In this document: positions 1 through 9,284 of the stretch, in pieces
Layout of the letters: each line of letters begins with the position of its first letter
Position numbering within the stretch: the stretch's first letter is position 1
Source of the DNA: Hoeflea_A sp965216535
GTDB lineage: Bacteria > Pseudomonadota > Alphaproteobacteria > Rhizobiales > Rhizobiaceae
Direction of reading: 5' to 3'
NCBI GenBank assembly: GCA_965216535.1
Contig: OZ244175.1
Span: 1,922,001 to 1,986,000, forward strand
DNA: 64,000 nt
Translations under genes and position numbers: made by a program
The notes under the pieces: model-generated
Seen by the model: only the letters and a program-made list of their open reading frames with translations
Told to the model about the DNA's origin: nothing
The model's database searches: none

Positions 1-15
1 GGGAGGAGTTTTGAC

Positions 16-1011
16 GTGAAGACGCAGGATCTGGAGGATCTGGCGTTCATCGCCCACGAGCTGGCACGGCCCGACCACCGCCCGGTACTTGCCCGCAAGC
101 GGCTGGCGGAACGGCTGCTGTCGCTGTTCAAGGCCGACTTTGTCGGGCAGACGCAATGGAACAGCGGCCAGCGACGTTTTGAGAAGCCGCTCTGCTACAA
201 CCGCGACCAGGACATGTCCTGGGCCTATGAAAGCCACTACCAGTTCTGCGATCCCTTCTCTCACCGCATCCGCCCGCGCCGCGAGGCAACACCGGTCTAC
301 GAAGTCATTTCCCGCGCTGAGTTGGAGCGCACCGAATACCATGCGGATTTTCTGCGTCCCTACGGAGTGGCCCACGGCCTTGATCTCTATCTCTACGATG
401 GCGAGCGCAATATCGGTGATCTGCGCATCTGGCGCAAAGCCGCGGACCGCGCCTTTTCCCGCGATGACAAGCGCCTGCTTAATGCCCTTCGGCCGATGCT
501 GAAGAACGCCTATCAGTCGATGCTGAGCGGCGAGCAGCTTGAGGAGGCGGTGAGTGGTTCGGAATTCATGCTGGTCGCGGCGTCCGCCGACTTGCAGCGT
601 CGCGTGGCCTCACCCGCCCTGGTGCACTGGATTGCCGAGCAACCGGGCCTGTCCGAAAGGGCTGTTCTCGACACGGTTATTGCGGCGATCGCGACTGGCC
701 GCGACCATGGTTCGTTCGCGCGCTTCGACCTGACGATCAACCGGCGCAATGTGTCTGCCGCCTCTCAATGCGCATTCATGTGTACGGTGCGTCCCAAGGC
801 CGATGCCCGGCCCGGCGAAGCCCTGAGTGTTCGGGAACGGCAAGTGGGACGGCTTGTCGCCCGCGGACTGACTGATCGCGAGGTCGCCGACGAACTGGGA
901 ATCTCCTACTGGACGGTGCGAACCCATGTCGGTCAGTTGCTGCGCAAGTTGCAGGTTCGAAACCGGGTGGAGCTGGCAGGGCAGCCGGTGCTGACCCGGG
1001 GTGACGACTAG
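16..1011 (+). CDS. LuxR-type HTH transcriptional regulator
   Basis: This 331-residue protein has a C-terminal LuxR/GerE helix-turn-helix at about residues 265-325 (LSVRERQVGRLVARGL, then the recognition helix GISYWTVRTHVGQLLRKL). The N-terminal ~250 residues form a GAF/autoinducer-like sensory region that I cannot assign to a ligand. The start is GTG, preceded by GGGAGGAG at 1-8. Its stop codon overlaps that of the convergent gene at 1008: the tetranucleotide CTAG serves both stops. It is a DNA-binding regulator by family; the target is unknown, and no LuxI-type synthase lies in the window. It could also be an orphan solo regulator of distant genes. Confidence 0.85.
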   Translation: MKTQDLEDLAFIAHELARPDHRPVLARKRLAERLLSLFKADFVGQTQWNSGQRRFEKPLCYNRDQDMSWAYESHYQFCDPFSHRIRPRREATPVYEVISRAELERTEYHADFLRPYGVAHGLDLYLYDGERNIGDLRIWRKAADRAFSRDDKRLLNALRPMLKNAYQSMLSGEQLEEAVSGSEFMLVAASADLQRRVASPALVHWIAEQPGLSERAVLDTVIAAIATGRDHGSFARFDLTINRRNVSAASQCAFMCTVRPKADARPGEALSVRERQVGRLVARGLTDREVADELGISYWTVRTHVGQLLRKLQVRNRVELAGQPVLTRGDD

Positions 1012-1880
1012 ATCGCGCTGCTAGGCACCTCCGCTGCGAGGGCCAGGGCCACGTCATAGACCTTCTCGTTGGAGCGTCGCAGTTCCTCCTGGTCTTCCGG
1101 CGCCAGCGGGTCGAGGAAGGTTCGGCGCAACGGCAGGGCATCCCAGACTGTCAGCATCGACATGGCCGAAACACCGTAATGATCGGCAACGGCCACGACC
1201 GTCGATGTTTCCATGTCCACGGAGAGCAAACCCTCGGCGGCCCAATCGTCGCACATGGCGTCGGACTGGGCGAACAGGCTCGGCCAGGTCAGGTGATAGC
1301 CGCGGCGGGTCCGGACAGTCTCGGCCTGAAGCAAATTCTCCGCCCGGTCGACCCAGCCGCCGCTCGTCTCAACGGTTTCGCCAGCGCCGTAAAGCGGCGC
1401 AATGCCGTCGCGCGCCGCACAACGCTCCGGCAGGATCACCATGCCGGTCGTGGCTTCTACGTCCAGCGTGCCGCAGGTGCCGATCTGGATCAGCAGCGGC
1501 GTGCCGAGCTGGGCGAAGATATGGGCTGGCTCGACGGCCCGGGCTGCTCCATAGGCGCAGCAATAGGCGATGGTCGCATCACCGAAGCGACCCAGGTACA
1601 TTTCCGGGAACGCCAGCTCGCGAACGTTTTCGAGCTTGGCAAGCCGGTTCTCCGTCGCCGTCGTGCGCCACCACGTGCCCTCGAGGATCAAAGCCTGCGG
1701 TTCGTCACCCTGCGGCAGGTCGAGTGCTTCGCGCCAGATGTCTGCCGGATAGTCGAGTATGGCCAAGGTGCTGCGCTTTCTGGCCGGAGGAACCGGCCCA
1801 TTCGAGTTCAATCTGATAACTCTTGGTAGAGGCTCTCGGTCAACTGGTCGAGGCCGATCGCGGTACAGCCTTTCATCCAA
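1008..1880 (-). CDS. Nucleoside phosphorylase / nucleosidase fold protein
   Basis: This is a PNP/UDP phosphorylase-fold protein of about 290 residues. The supporting signs are the central glycine-rich segment LIQIGTCGTLD and the signature VDMETSTVVAVADHYG, whose Met-Glu pair binds the ribose hydroxyls in this superfamily. By family it would cleave or phosphorolyse a purine or pyrimidine nucleoside in the cytoplasm; the substrate cannot be read. The longest reading starts at a TTG (1880), so the true start may be a few tens of codons further in. It converges on the LuxR-type gene with overlapping stop codons. Confidence 0.75.
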   Translation of the reverse strand: MDERLYRDRPRPVDREPLPRVIRLNSNGPVPPARKRSTLAILDYPADIWREALDLPQGDEPQALILEGTWWRTTATENRLAKLENVRELAFPEMYLGRFGDATIAYCCAYGAARAVEPAHIFAQLGTPLLIQIGTCGTLDVEATTGMVILPERCAARDGIAPLYGAGETVETSGGWVDRAENLLQAETVRTRRGYHLTWPSLFAQSDAMCDDWAAEGLLSVDMETSTVVAVADHYGVSAMSMLTVWDALPLRRTFLDPLAPEDQEELRRSNEKVYDVALALAAEVPSSAI

Positions 1881-1906
1881 ATGTGGGTCAGTAGCAGCGA
1901 AGCTGG

Positions 1907-2668
1907 CTATTCCGGAGATTTAGCCTGGACCTCACATCCCCATCCGTCATAGTCCCCATTCAGATCGGCGGCATTGTCGAGTACCGCCAGCACAACCGGG
2001 TCGATGTCGTTCGGGAGATCCTTGCGAACAAAATCGACCACAATCCGGGATGGATCACCCTCCAGCGGTTCAAGCGTGGTGATTTCAAAGTCGTTTTGTC
2101 TCAGCCATTCGGCGAACTTTTCCGCTTCCGGACTGGTGTGGAAATAGACGCGGTGGTCAATGTCCCTGGGCGTGGTCAGTTGATCGCCGTGTGCCTGGAG
2201 AGCGTCGCAGACGCGGCGATTCTTGATGAGCTGCATGCTGCGTGCGGACGGGTACAGGAACCTGAAATAGGCGTCCCACGCCTCATCCGGTCTCGACCCG
2301 ACCTCGAATTCATAGTCGGGAAAGTGCAGCATGGCAGCGCTTGCCGTCTTCTCGAAAAAGCTCTTGTTTCGGGTATAAAAATAGAAGTCCCGGTTCCCAT
2401 CGGACGTGTTGCGACCGACGTAGATGGTGTCGTCTGACGCCGTGACGCTCTCGCAAACATCGTCTTCGAGAGCCGCGAGTGCGTCAAACTCTTCACTGCT
2501 GGAAAGACCATCCGGCCGGGGCTGTCGCATCCGGACTCGTAAATAGCCGAGCCAACTGTAGCCCGCCAACGGTGCTTCCGAACGAATTCCAAGGTCGAAA
2601 AAGATCGACGCCGGAGAATCGTCGACCAGCAGCGGATAGAATTCCCATTCTTCGCTCAAGGCAAACAC
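1907..2668 (-). CDS. DUF695 / RraB-like two-domain protein
   Basis: This 253-residue protein has two parts. The N-terminal ~130 residues resemble DUF695 (start EEWEFYPLLVDDSPASIFFDLG, a characteristic opening of that family). The C-terminal ~100 residues resemble the RraB fold (regulator of RNase E activity), with the segment VYFHTSPEAEKFAEWL followed by an acidic C-terminus. The start is GTG, with a weak ribosome site. It sits downstream of the CO-dehydrogenase operon on the same strand but about 97 bp away, and no functional link is visible. The molecular role of DUF695 is unknown; the RraB-like half suggests, but does not prove, an RNA-turnover or protein-binding role. Confidence 0.7.
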   Translation of the reverse strand: MFALSEEWEFYPLLVDDSPASIFFDLGIRSEAPLAGYSWLGYLRVRMRQPRPDGLSSSEEFDALAALEDDVCESVTASDDTIYVGRNTSDGNRDFYFYTRNKSFFEKTASAAMLHFPDYEFEVGSRPDEAWDAYFRFLYPSARSMQLIKNRRVCDALQAHGDQLTTPRDIDHRVYFHTSPEAEKFAEWLRQNDFEITTLEPLEGDPSRIVVDFVRKDLPNDIDPVVLAVLDNAADLNGDYDGWGCEVQAKSPE

Positions 2669-2765
2669 TCCGGTGACGTTCGTACGACGTACCTCGTAGA
2701 CGCCAACCGGCCTGTTCAGTCAAGCGGATTGTACCGTGTGCGGCATAAACTCTGAAGTTGCGGTT

Positions 2766-3221
2766 TCACGAAGCCCCGACTCGCTCCTCCAACACAGCGC
2801 CGAAATTCTTGAAAAACTGCCCGGCCAGCTTTTTCGATGTCGAGTCGATCAGCCGGCCGCCGAGTTGGGCGAGTTTGCCGCCGATATCGGCCTTCACATC
2901 ATATTGCAGAACGGTTTCGTCGCCCTCTTCAATGAGGGTGACCTTGGCCCCGCCCTTGGCGAAGCCGGCGACGCCGCCCTTGCCTTCGCCGGAGATGGTG
3001 TAGCTTTCCGGCGGTACCAGGTCGGTGAGTTCGACGGCGCCCTTGAAGCGAGCCTTGACCGGGCCGATGCGCAGGGTGACGGTGGCGTTCATTTCAGTCG
3101 GCGAGACCATCTCAAGCTCTTCACAGCCGGGGATGCACTGTTTGAGGACTTCCGGGTCATTGAGGGCGGCATAGACGGCTTCGCGCGGGGCGGCGATGCG
3201 TTGCGAGTCGTGCATTTCCAT
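2766..3221 (-). CDS. coxG: CoxG, SRPBCC-family CO dehydrogenase accessory protein
   Basis: This 151-residue SRPBCC/START-fold protein opens with MEMHDSQRIAAPREAVYAAL and continues with the CoxG-typical FTGxVEL-like block (ARFKGAVELTDLVPPESY) and GKLAQLGGRLIDSTSKKLA. In Oligotropha, CoxG takes part in recruiting CO dehydrogenase to the membrane. An upstream in-frame extension of 43 codons exists, but the ATG at 3221 has an AGGA about 10 nt upstream and matches the family N-terminus. It is the last gene of the cox cluster, 40 nt after the MobA-like gene. Confidence 0.9.
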   Translation of the reverse strand: MEMHDSQRIAAPREAVYAALNDPEVLKQCIPGCEELEMVSPTEMNATVTLRIGPVKARFKGAVELTDLVPPESYTISGEGKGGVAGFAKGGAKVTLIEEGDETVLQYDVKADIGGKLAQLGGRLIDSTSKKLAGQFFKNFGAVLEERVGAS

Positions 3222-3261
3222 GGAAGAGAGATCCTTTCGGTAGAACTGTAAGGGTGTCTGG

Positions 3262-3912
3262 TCAGCCGCAGCAGGAGCGGCCGGGATAGGCGGAGCGCAG
3301 CGCGCGGTCGTAATCGGGCGGCGTGTCGATGTCGCTGACGAAGGCGGCATTGTCGACAGGGATGCGATCGACCTCGCCGGGCCGTCTTTCGATCAGCCGT
3401 CGGCAGCCGGTGTTGAGACCGCCTCGCGAAGCTTCTGCCAACAGGCGCGACGGCAGCACGATCGGGTTGCCACGCTGTCCGGCGAAGTCGGGCAGGGCGA
3501 TACGGTCAGCGCCATTCTGCAGAAATGCGGCGGCGAGCGTCCGGTAGTCCAGTGTTTCGAGATAGGGCATGTCGGAGAGACAGATCATGACACCGGACGG
3601 TTCGCGGCCGGCGGTCTCAATGGCTCGCAACCCATGGGCGACGGATGTGCGTTGTCCGTCAGCGAAATCGGGATTGAAAGTCGTTGTGACTGGCAGACCC
3701 TTTAGGCATGCGGCGACGGCTTCTGCCTCGAAGCCTGTGACCACCGTTACGGACCCAAAGCCGGCTCGCGTCAGCGTATCTGCCGTGTGGCGAACCAATG
3801 GTTGGCCGCCAAAGTCCAGCAGAAGCTTGTTGGCTTCGCCCATGCGTGACGACAGGCCGGCCGCCAGGAGAACGGCATCGATGTTATCGACCTGGAGCAC
3901 GTTGCGCCTCAC
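3262..3912 (-). CDS. MobA-like nucleotidyltransferase (Mo-cofactor cytidylyltransferase type)
   Basis: This 216-residue protein has the nucleotidyltransferase signature LLAAGLSSRMGEANKLLL near the N-terminus and a metal-binding SDMPYL around residue 115. In the MocA/MobA family these enzymes attach CMP or GMP to molybdopterin; xanthine-oxidase-family enzymes such as CO dehydrogenase need the cytosine dinucleotide form (MCD). Its place inside the cox operon, overlapping the coxF end by 29 nt, makes CTP:molybdopterin cytidylyltransferase the likely activity. The start is GTG at 3912; a second GTG four codons on is possible. The nucleotide preference is inferred from context, not from residues. 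Confidence 0.8.
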   Translation of the reverse strand: MRRNVLQVDNIDAVLLAAGLSSRMGEANKLLLDFGGQPLVRHTADTLTRAGFGSVTVVTGFEAEAVAACLKGLPVTTTFNPDFADGQRTSVAHGLRAIETAGREPSGVMICLSDMPYLETLDYRTLAAAFLQNGADRIALPDFAGQRGNPIVLPSRLLAEASRGGLNTGCRRLIERRPGEVDRIPVDNAAFVSDIDTPPDYDRALRSAYPGRSCCG

Positions 3913-4723
3913 CTGTCGATTGCTCTGCGATCTGTCGCGAACGCCGTAACTGGACGACTTGCCCGATGATCGACAGGGCTATTTCCTCAGGTTCCACCGC
4001 TGAAATATCGAGGCCGGCCGGGGCATGCACATCGCCGAGACGTGCCGCCAGTGCCAAGTCTTCCGCCACGTCCGCTGCAAGCGCGTGGAACTTGGTGCGG
4101 CTCGCCACCATGCCGAGATAGCCGGCATCGCTGGCAAGGGCCGCTCTCAACGCCTCGCGGTCGCGGCGACCCTGGGTGGAAAGCACGAGCGCATCAGCTT
4201 GTGTTGCCATCGCCGCGGCAGACGCGAAGTCGTTGTGAACCTCGTCTGCATTCGCCGGCGGCTCTTCGTTGAGGCCGGGTGCAGCAAGAACCGTGCGGTA
4301 GCCGATAGCCTTGGCCAGGTCCACCAGCGTCAGTGCGATGGGTGAGGCCCCAAGCACGATCAGTCGGCGGGTTGCCTTCATCGGTTCCAGGAAGATCTCG
4401 ACGGTGCCGCCGCTCGGACAGGAGGACTTGTGCAGAGTGGTTCCGTCGGCGTCGACCGGGGCCACAACCTCGTCCTTCGGCTTGACGCGGATCATCGTCG
4501 CCTCACCCGTTTTCAGCGCTGCCAGTGACTCCTTGCGGATCGCACCGGTGACGCACGCGCCGCCAAGGAAGCCGTGCAGTTCGCCATCTTCGGTAACCAC
4601 CGCCTTGGCGCCCGGTTTGGCCGAGGTTGCGTCCTTGGTGCGCACGATGGTCGCGACGCAAAAGCTCTGGCCGGCGCGGCGCAGGGTTTCAATGAGATCA
4701 AGCGTGGTGTCGGCGAGTTTCAT
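3884..4723 (-). CDS. coxF: CoxF / XdhC-family Mo-cofactor maturation protein
   Basis: This 279-residue XdhC/CoxI-family protein has the N-terminal XdhC domain with GQSFCVATIVRTKDATSAKPGAK and the FLGGACV segment (about residues 20-60), and a C-terminal Rossmann domain starting at LIVLGASPIALTLVDLAKAIGY. XdhC proteins bind the molybdenum cofactor and help sulfurate and insert it into xanthine-oxidase-family enzymes; in the cox cluster this position belongs to CoxF. It follows coxE by 9 nt and overlaps the MobA-like gene. Confidence 0.85.
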   Translation of the reverse strand: MKLADTTLDLIETLRRAGQSFCVATIVRTKDATSAKPGAKAVVTEDGELHGFLGGACVTGAIRKESLAALKTGEATMIRVKPKDEVVAPVDADGTTLHKSSCPSGGTVEIFLEPMKATRRLIVLGASPIALTLVDLAKAIGYRTVLAAPGLNEEPPANADEVHNDFASAAAMATQADALVLSTQGRRDREALRAALASDAGYLGMVASRTKFHALAADVAEDLALAARLGDVHAPAGLDISAVEPEEIALSIIGQVVQLRRSRQIAEQSTGEAQRAPGR

Positions 4724-4732
4724 CGGCGGATC

Positions 4733-5926
4733 TCACAGGGCGGCCAGCTGGGGTTCCAGCCGTGTCAGGCATTCGAGTGTGTTGGCGGCGGCAAAGTGGT
4801 CGATATGGGGCCGAGCGGCCTGCATGGCCGCCGTCACCGGCTGGTAGTTCTCCCAACCAAGCAGTGGGTTCAGCCATACCAGCTTGCGCACGCGTTTCTT
4901 CATCCGGGCGAGCTCATCGGCCAGCGCTTCCGGTGAGCCGGTGTCGTAGCCGTCGCTGACAACAATGGCGACGGTGCGGGAGTTGACCGATTTCTTTGCA
5001 TGGTGACGGTTGAAGGTGGCCAGGCTCTCGCCGAGCCGCGTGCCCCCGCCGAAGCCTTCCGCCATCAGTGCCAAACGGGTCATGGCGCGGGCTGAATTGT
5101 TGTCGCGCACCGCGTCGGTGACCCGCACCAGTTTGGTGTGGACAATGAAGGCGTCGGTGTGCAGCCAGCTGCAGACCATGCCTTTGACGAACTGCAGGAA
5201 AAAGCGGCTGTAGTGCTTCATCGAGCCGGAGACGTCGAGGAAGATGACGATGTTGACCGGGCGCTTCGGTTTTGATCGGCGATAGAGATCGATCGGCTCG
5301 CCACCGCGCGGCAGGGCGTGGCGGATGGTGCGCCGCAGATCCACGCGGGCGCCGCGCCGCGACGGTCGGTAACGCCGGGTCAGCCGGTAGCGCATGGCGC
5401 TGGCCAGCCGGTAGGCAAGCTCCTCGGCGGCGCGGATCTCATCCGGGTCGACAATGTGCTTCAGATCGGTCTTCTGCAGCACCGAGGTCTTTGCCGCGAT
5501 CAGCCGGCCTGACGCCTCGCCACCGATGTCTTTGCCGGTTTCTGTTTCGATCTGCGGCGTTTCCTGGCCCTTGCCCTCTGCGGTCTCACCGAAATGGCTC
5601 TGCCATAGCGGTGCGCGCTTCGGCGGCTTGCGGATATCAGGCGAGGTGGTCGGACGGGCGAGGTCGCGGCGGCGGCCCGATGCCAGCCAGAAAGCCTCGA
5701 ACAGATCGTCGAAACGCTGCCAATCCTCACGTCCGCAGGCAAACAGGATCTTGAGTTCCTGGCGGACACGCGGCAGGGGCGCGAGCGGACGCGCGCCGAG
5801 ATGTTCTACCGCGATGCGTGCCTCGTTGGAGCCAACCTTGAAGCCATTGAGGCGCAAATGGTCGATAAATCCGACGATGCGGTCGGCCAGCGGTGCCGTC
5901 ACGTTCTGGACTGGTGCGGCGACCAT
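4733..5926 (-). CDS. coxE: CoxE, VWA-domain CO dehydrogenase maturation protein
   Basis: This 397-residue CoxE-family protein carries a von Willebrand A domain with the MIDAS motif DVSGSMKHYS and a later VSDGYD. With the MoxR-type ATPase CoxD it acts as a chelatase-like pair that matures the [CuSMoO2] active site; CoxE binds CoxD through its VWA domain. I chose the ATG at 5926, which follows the coxD stop codon by one nucleotide, over an upstream TTG at 5947. The N-terminal ~200 residues are Arg/Pro-rich, as is usual for the family. Confidence 0.9.
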   Translation of the reverse strand: MVAAPVQNVTAPLADRIVGFIDHLRLNGFKVGSNEARIAVEHLGARPLAPLPRVRQELKILFACGREDWQRFDDLFEAFWLASGRRRDLARPTTSPDIRKPPKRAPLWQSHFGETAEGKGQETPQIETETGKDIGGEASGRLIAAKTSVLQKTDLKHIVDPDEIRAAEELAYRLASAMRYRLTRRYRPSRRGARVDLRRTIRHALPRGGEPIDLYRRSKPKRPVNIVIFLDVSGSMKHYSRFFLQFVKGMVCSWLHTDAFIVHTKLVRVTDAVRDNNSARAMTRLALMAEGFGGGTRLGESLATFNRHHAKKSVNSRTVAIVVSDGYDTGSPEALADELARMKKRVRKLVWLNPLLGWENYQPVTAAMQAARPHIDHFAAANTLECLTRLEPQLAAL

Positions 5927-5927
5927 A

Positions 5928-6800
5928 TCAGGCGGCCTTGCCGGCAAGTCGCGAGACTACCTCGCGGGTGACGGACTTGATGTCGGGTTCGGTCTTCAGC
6001 AGGCAAATCATGCTCGAGGTGACGGTGTCGAGATCGTCATCCAGTGCGGCGAGACCGAAACCGGTCAGCGCTGCCGCCCAGTCGAGCGTTTCTGCAATGC
6101 CGGGCTTCTTCTCCAGATCCTCGCGTCGCAGGTTCTGCACGAAGCCGACGAGTTGCGTCGCCAGTTGCTGTTCGATGCCCGGAAGTCGCGCCAGCACGAT
6201 TTCCAGTTCGCGCTGGTGGTCGGGGAATTCAACGTAGGAATAGAGACAGCGGCGACGCAGCGCATCGGACAGTTCGCGCGTGCCGTTCGAGGTCAGAATG
6301 ACGTGTGGTTTCGCATTGGCGGAAATCGTCCCAAGTTCCGGAATCGTAATCTGGAAATCGGACAATATTTCAAGCAGATAGGCTTCGAATTCCTCGTCGG
6401 CGCGATCAATCTCGTCGATCAGCAGCACCGGACTTTTGTCCTGGCCGATGGCCTCCAGCAAGGGGCGCTTCAGCAGGAATTCTTCGGAGAAGATGTGTTT
6501 CTCGACGCTCTCGGCCGATGCCGCTTCGTGTTCCCGGGCGCGGATCGCCAGCAACTGTTTCTGATAGTTCCATTCATAAATGGCCGAGGTGGAATCGAGG
6601 CCCTCGTAGCACTGCAGCCGGATCAGCCGTGTGTCGAGCACTTCGGCCAGCGCCTTGGCGGTCTCGGTCTTGCCGACGCCGGCTTCGCCCTCAAGCAGCA
6701 GCGGGCGCTGCAGGTCGAGCGCCAGCTGCAGGGCGACGGCGAGTTGCGGGTCGGCCAGGTAGCCGACCTTCGCCAGGCCCGATGTGATGTCGGTTGTCAT
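5928..6800 (-). CDS. coxD: CoxD, MoxR-type AAA+ ATPase
   Basis: This AAA+ protein of about 290 residues has Walker A GEAGVGKTE (about residue 40), Walker B VLLIDEIDRAD and sensor 1 VILTSNGTRELS. CoxD unfolds or remodels apo-CoxL so that sulfur and copper can be inserted next to molybdenum. The ATG at 6800 was preferred over a TTG two codons upstream; neither has a strong ribosome site. A 72-nt gap separates it from coxL, the longest gap in the operon core, but with no visible terminator. Confidence 0.9.
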   Translation of the reverse strand: MTTDITSGLAKVGYLADPQLAVALQLALDLQRPLLLEGEAGVGKTETAKALAEVLDTRLIRLQCYEGLDSTSAIYEWNYQKQLLAIRAREHEAASAESVEKHIFSEEFLLKRPLLEAIGQDKSPVLLIDEIDRADEEFEAYLLEILSDFQITIPELGTISANAKPHVILTSNGTRELSDALRRRCLYSYVEFPDHQRELEIVLARLPGIEQQLATQLVGFVQNLRREDLEKKPGIAETLDWAAALTGFGLAALDDDLDTVTSSMICLLKTEPDIKSVTREVVSRLAGKAA

Positions 6801-6872
6801 GGGCAAGTATTTAGCTCTTTCGCACCGAACGGCCAGTTCGCCGCCGGTTGGCCGGCGGCGAAGCGGCTTTTG

Positions 6873-9284
6873 TTAGCCCGTCAGGCCCAGGTTCTTGGCC
6901 GTCTGCCAGACGCGCCAGTGGTCGTGCGGCATCTGGGTATGGACGAGGCCCTTGTGGGCGAAGGCGTCGTTGACGGCGTTGGAAAACGCCGGGACGCCAC
7001 CGACATTGGGGCTTTCGCCGACACCCTTGGCACCGATCGGGTGATGTGGGCTCGGCGTTGTCGTGTGGTCGGTCTGCCAGAATGGCGTCTCGACCGCGGT
7101 CGGCAGGAAGAAGTCCATCAGGCTGCCGCCGCTGATATTGCCGATCTCGTCATATGAGATGTCCTGCCCCATGGCGATCGCCAATGCCTCGGTGAGCCCG
7201 CCATGCACCTGCCCCTCGATGATCATCGGGTTGATGCGGGTGCCGCAATCGTCGAGCGCATAGAAACTGCGGACATCGGTGACGCCGGTATCGACATCGA
7301 CGTCGACGACACAGATATAGGCGCCGAACGGGTAGGTCATGTTGGGCGGATCGTAATAGGACACCGCCTCGAGACCGGGCTCCAGGCCGGGAATGGCCTG
7401 GTTGTAGGACGCAAACGCGATTTCCTTCATCGTCTTGTGGGCTTCCGGATTGCCCTTCACCTGGAAGCGGTCGACATCCCACTCGAGGTCGCCCTCATGC
7501 ACTTCCAGCAGATAGGCGGCGATCATCTGGGCCTTGGCGCGGATTTTGCGGCCGGCCATGGCGGTCGCCGCTCCAGCCACCGGTGTCGAGCGCGAGCCAT
7601 AGGTGCCGAGCCCGTAGGGTGCGGTGTCCGTGTCGCCTTCTTCCAGCGTGATGTCCTCGGCAGGAATGCCGATTTCCGTTGCCAGGATTTGGGCGAAAGT
7701 GGTGGCGTGGCCCTGGCCCTGGCTGATGGTGCCGAGGCGGGCGATGGCCGATCCGGTCGGGTGGATCCGGATTTCGCAGGAATCGAACATGCCGAGGCCG
7801 AGAATGTCGCAATTCTTGACCGGGCCGGCGCCGACGATCTCAGTGAAATGGGCGATGCCGATGCCCATCAGCGAGCGGGTCTCGCCGCGATCGAAAGCAG
7901 CGCGGTTTTCCGCCTGTTCGGTGCGCAATGCCTGGTAGTCGACGCTCTGCAGCGCCTTTTCCATGGCCGTGTGGTAGTCGCCGCTGTCATATTCCCAGCC
8001 GAGCGCCGAGGTGTAAGGGAACTGCTCCTTCTTGATGAAGTTCTTCATGCGCAGGTCCGCCGGATCCATGTCGAGCTTGCGGGCAAGCACGTCGATCATG
8101 CGCTCGATCAGATAGGCAGCTTCCGTCACGCGGAACGAGCAGCGATAGGCAACACCGCCCGGCGCCTTGTTGGTGTAGACGCCGTCGACACCGCAATAGG
8201 CGACCGGAATATCGTAGGAGCCGGTGCAGATGTGGAAGAAACCGGCCGGGAACTTGGTCGGATCGGCGCAGGCGTCGAAGGCGCCGTGGTCGGCGAGCAC
8301 ATGGCAGTGCAGGCCGGTGATTTTGCCATCCTTCGTCGCTGCCAATTTGCCGGTCATGTGATAGTCACGGGCAAAAGCGGTCGCCGACAGGTTCTCGATG
8401 CGGTCCTCGACCCACTTGATCGGCACACCAGTGACGATCGAGGCGACAGCCGAGCAGATATAGCCCGGATAGACGCCGACTTTGTTGCCGAAGCCGCCGC
8501 CGATATCCGGCGAGACGATGCGAATATTGTGCTCCGGAATGTTGGTAATCAGCGAAGCCACGGTACGCACCGCATGCGGCGCCTGGAAGGTGCCCCAGAT
8601 GGTCAGCTTGCCGTTGACCTTGTCCATGGATGCGACGCAGCCGCAGGTCTCCAGCGGGCAGGGGTGGACGCGCTGATAGGTGATAAGTTCCTCGACCGTC
8701 ACTTCGGCGTCGGCGAGCGCCTGGTTTGCGCCGGCCTCGTCGCCTTCTTCCCAGTGGAAGATATGGTTCTGATGCTTGCGCGGACCGTGGGCGCCTTCCA
8801 TCTTGTCCTTGATGTCCTCGCGCAGCAGCGGCGCGTCGGCATCCATCGCCTTGAAGGCGTCGGTCAGCGCCGGCAGTTCCTCGTAGTCGACCTCGACCAG
8901 GTCAACGGCGTCGGCCGCGGCGTAGCGGTCGGATGCGACGACGAAGGCGACTTCCTGGTTCTGGAACAGCACCTTTTCGTCGGCGAGCACGGCCTGCACG
9001 TCGCCCGCGAGCGTCGGCATGTAGTGAAGGTTCAGGGGCTTCAGGTCTTCGGCCGTCAACACGGCAACCACGCCGGGGGCGGCGAGGGCTGCGTCCTTGT
9101 TGATCGACTTGATGCGGGCGTGCCCATAGGGAGAGCGGACGAAATCGCCGAAGAGCATGCCCGGCAGCTTGATGTCGTCGACATAATTGCCCTTGCCCTG
9201 CGTGAAACGGGCATCCTCGACGCGCTTGCGCGACGATCCGAGGCCCTGGAGCTTTTCGATACGTTCCTTGGTGTCGGTGGTCAT
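6873..9284 (-). CDS. coxL: CoxL, form I CO dehydrogenase large (Mo-Cu) subunit
   Basis: This 803-residue catalytic subunit of aerobic CO dehydrogenase oxidises CO with water to CO2 and passes two electrons towards quinone. It has the form I signature AYRCSFR at residues 379-385, with Cys382 as the copper/sulfur ligand (Cys388 in Oligotropha). The catalytic glutamate is in GVGESPNVGG at Glu757 (Glu763 there), so both residues are offset by the same six positions. The ATG at 9284 has AAGGAGG upstream and overlaps the coxS stop as ATGA. Length is typical of form I CoxL. An uninterrupted upstream extension is overlap with coxS, not protein. Confidence 0.97.
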   Translation of the reverse strand: MTTDTKERIEKLQGLGSSRKRVEDARFTQGKGNYVDDIKLPGMLFGDFVRSPYGHARIKSINKDAALAAPGVVAVLTAEDLKPLNLHYMPTLAGDVQAVLADEKVLFQNQEVAFVVASDRYAAADAVDLVEVDYEELPALTDAFKAMDADAPLLREDIKDKMEGAHGPRKHQNHIFHWEEGDEAGANQALADAEVTVEELITYQRVHPCPLETCGCVASMDKVNGKLTIWGTFQAPHAVRTVASLITNIPEHNIRIVSPDIGGGFGNKVGVYPGYICSAVASIVTGVPIKWVEDRIENLSATAFARDYHMTGKLAATKDGKITGLHCHVLADHGAFDACADPTKFPAGFFHICTGSYDIPVAYCGVDGVYTNKAPGGVAYRCSFRVTEAAYLIERMIDVLARKLDMDPADLRMKNFIKKEQFPYTSALGWEYDSGDYHTAMEKALQSVDYQALRTEQAENRAAFDRGETRSLMGIGIAHFTEIVGAGPVKNCDILGLGMFDSCEIRIHPTGSAIARLGTISQGQGHATTFAQILATEIGIPAEDITLEEGDTDTAPYGLGTYGSRSTPVAGAATAMAGRKIRAKAQMIAAYLLEVHEGDLEWDVDRFQVKGNPEAHKTMKEIAFASYNQAIPGLEPGLEAVSYYDPPNMTYPFGAYICVVDVDVDTGVTDVRSFYALDDCGTRINPMIIEGQVHGGLTEALAIAMGQDISYDEIGNISGGSLMDFFLPTAVETPFWQTDHTTTPSPHHPIGAKGVGESPNVGGVPAFSNAVNDAFAHKGLVHTQMPHDHWRVWQTAKNLGLTG

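Noticed and set aside
5454..7157. A 567-codon open frame on the plus strand opposite coxE/coxD
   Set aside because: It spans two well-identified genes antisense and has no family features.
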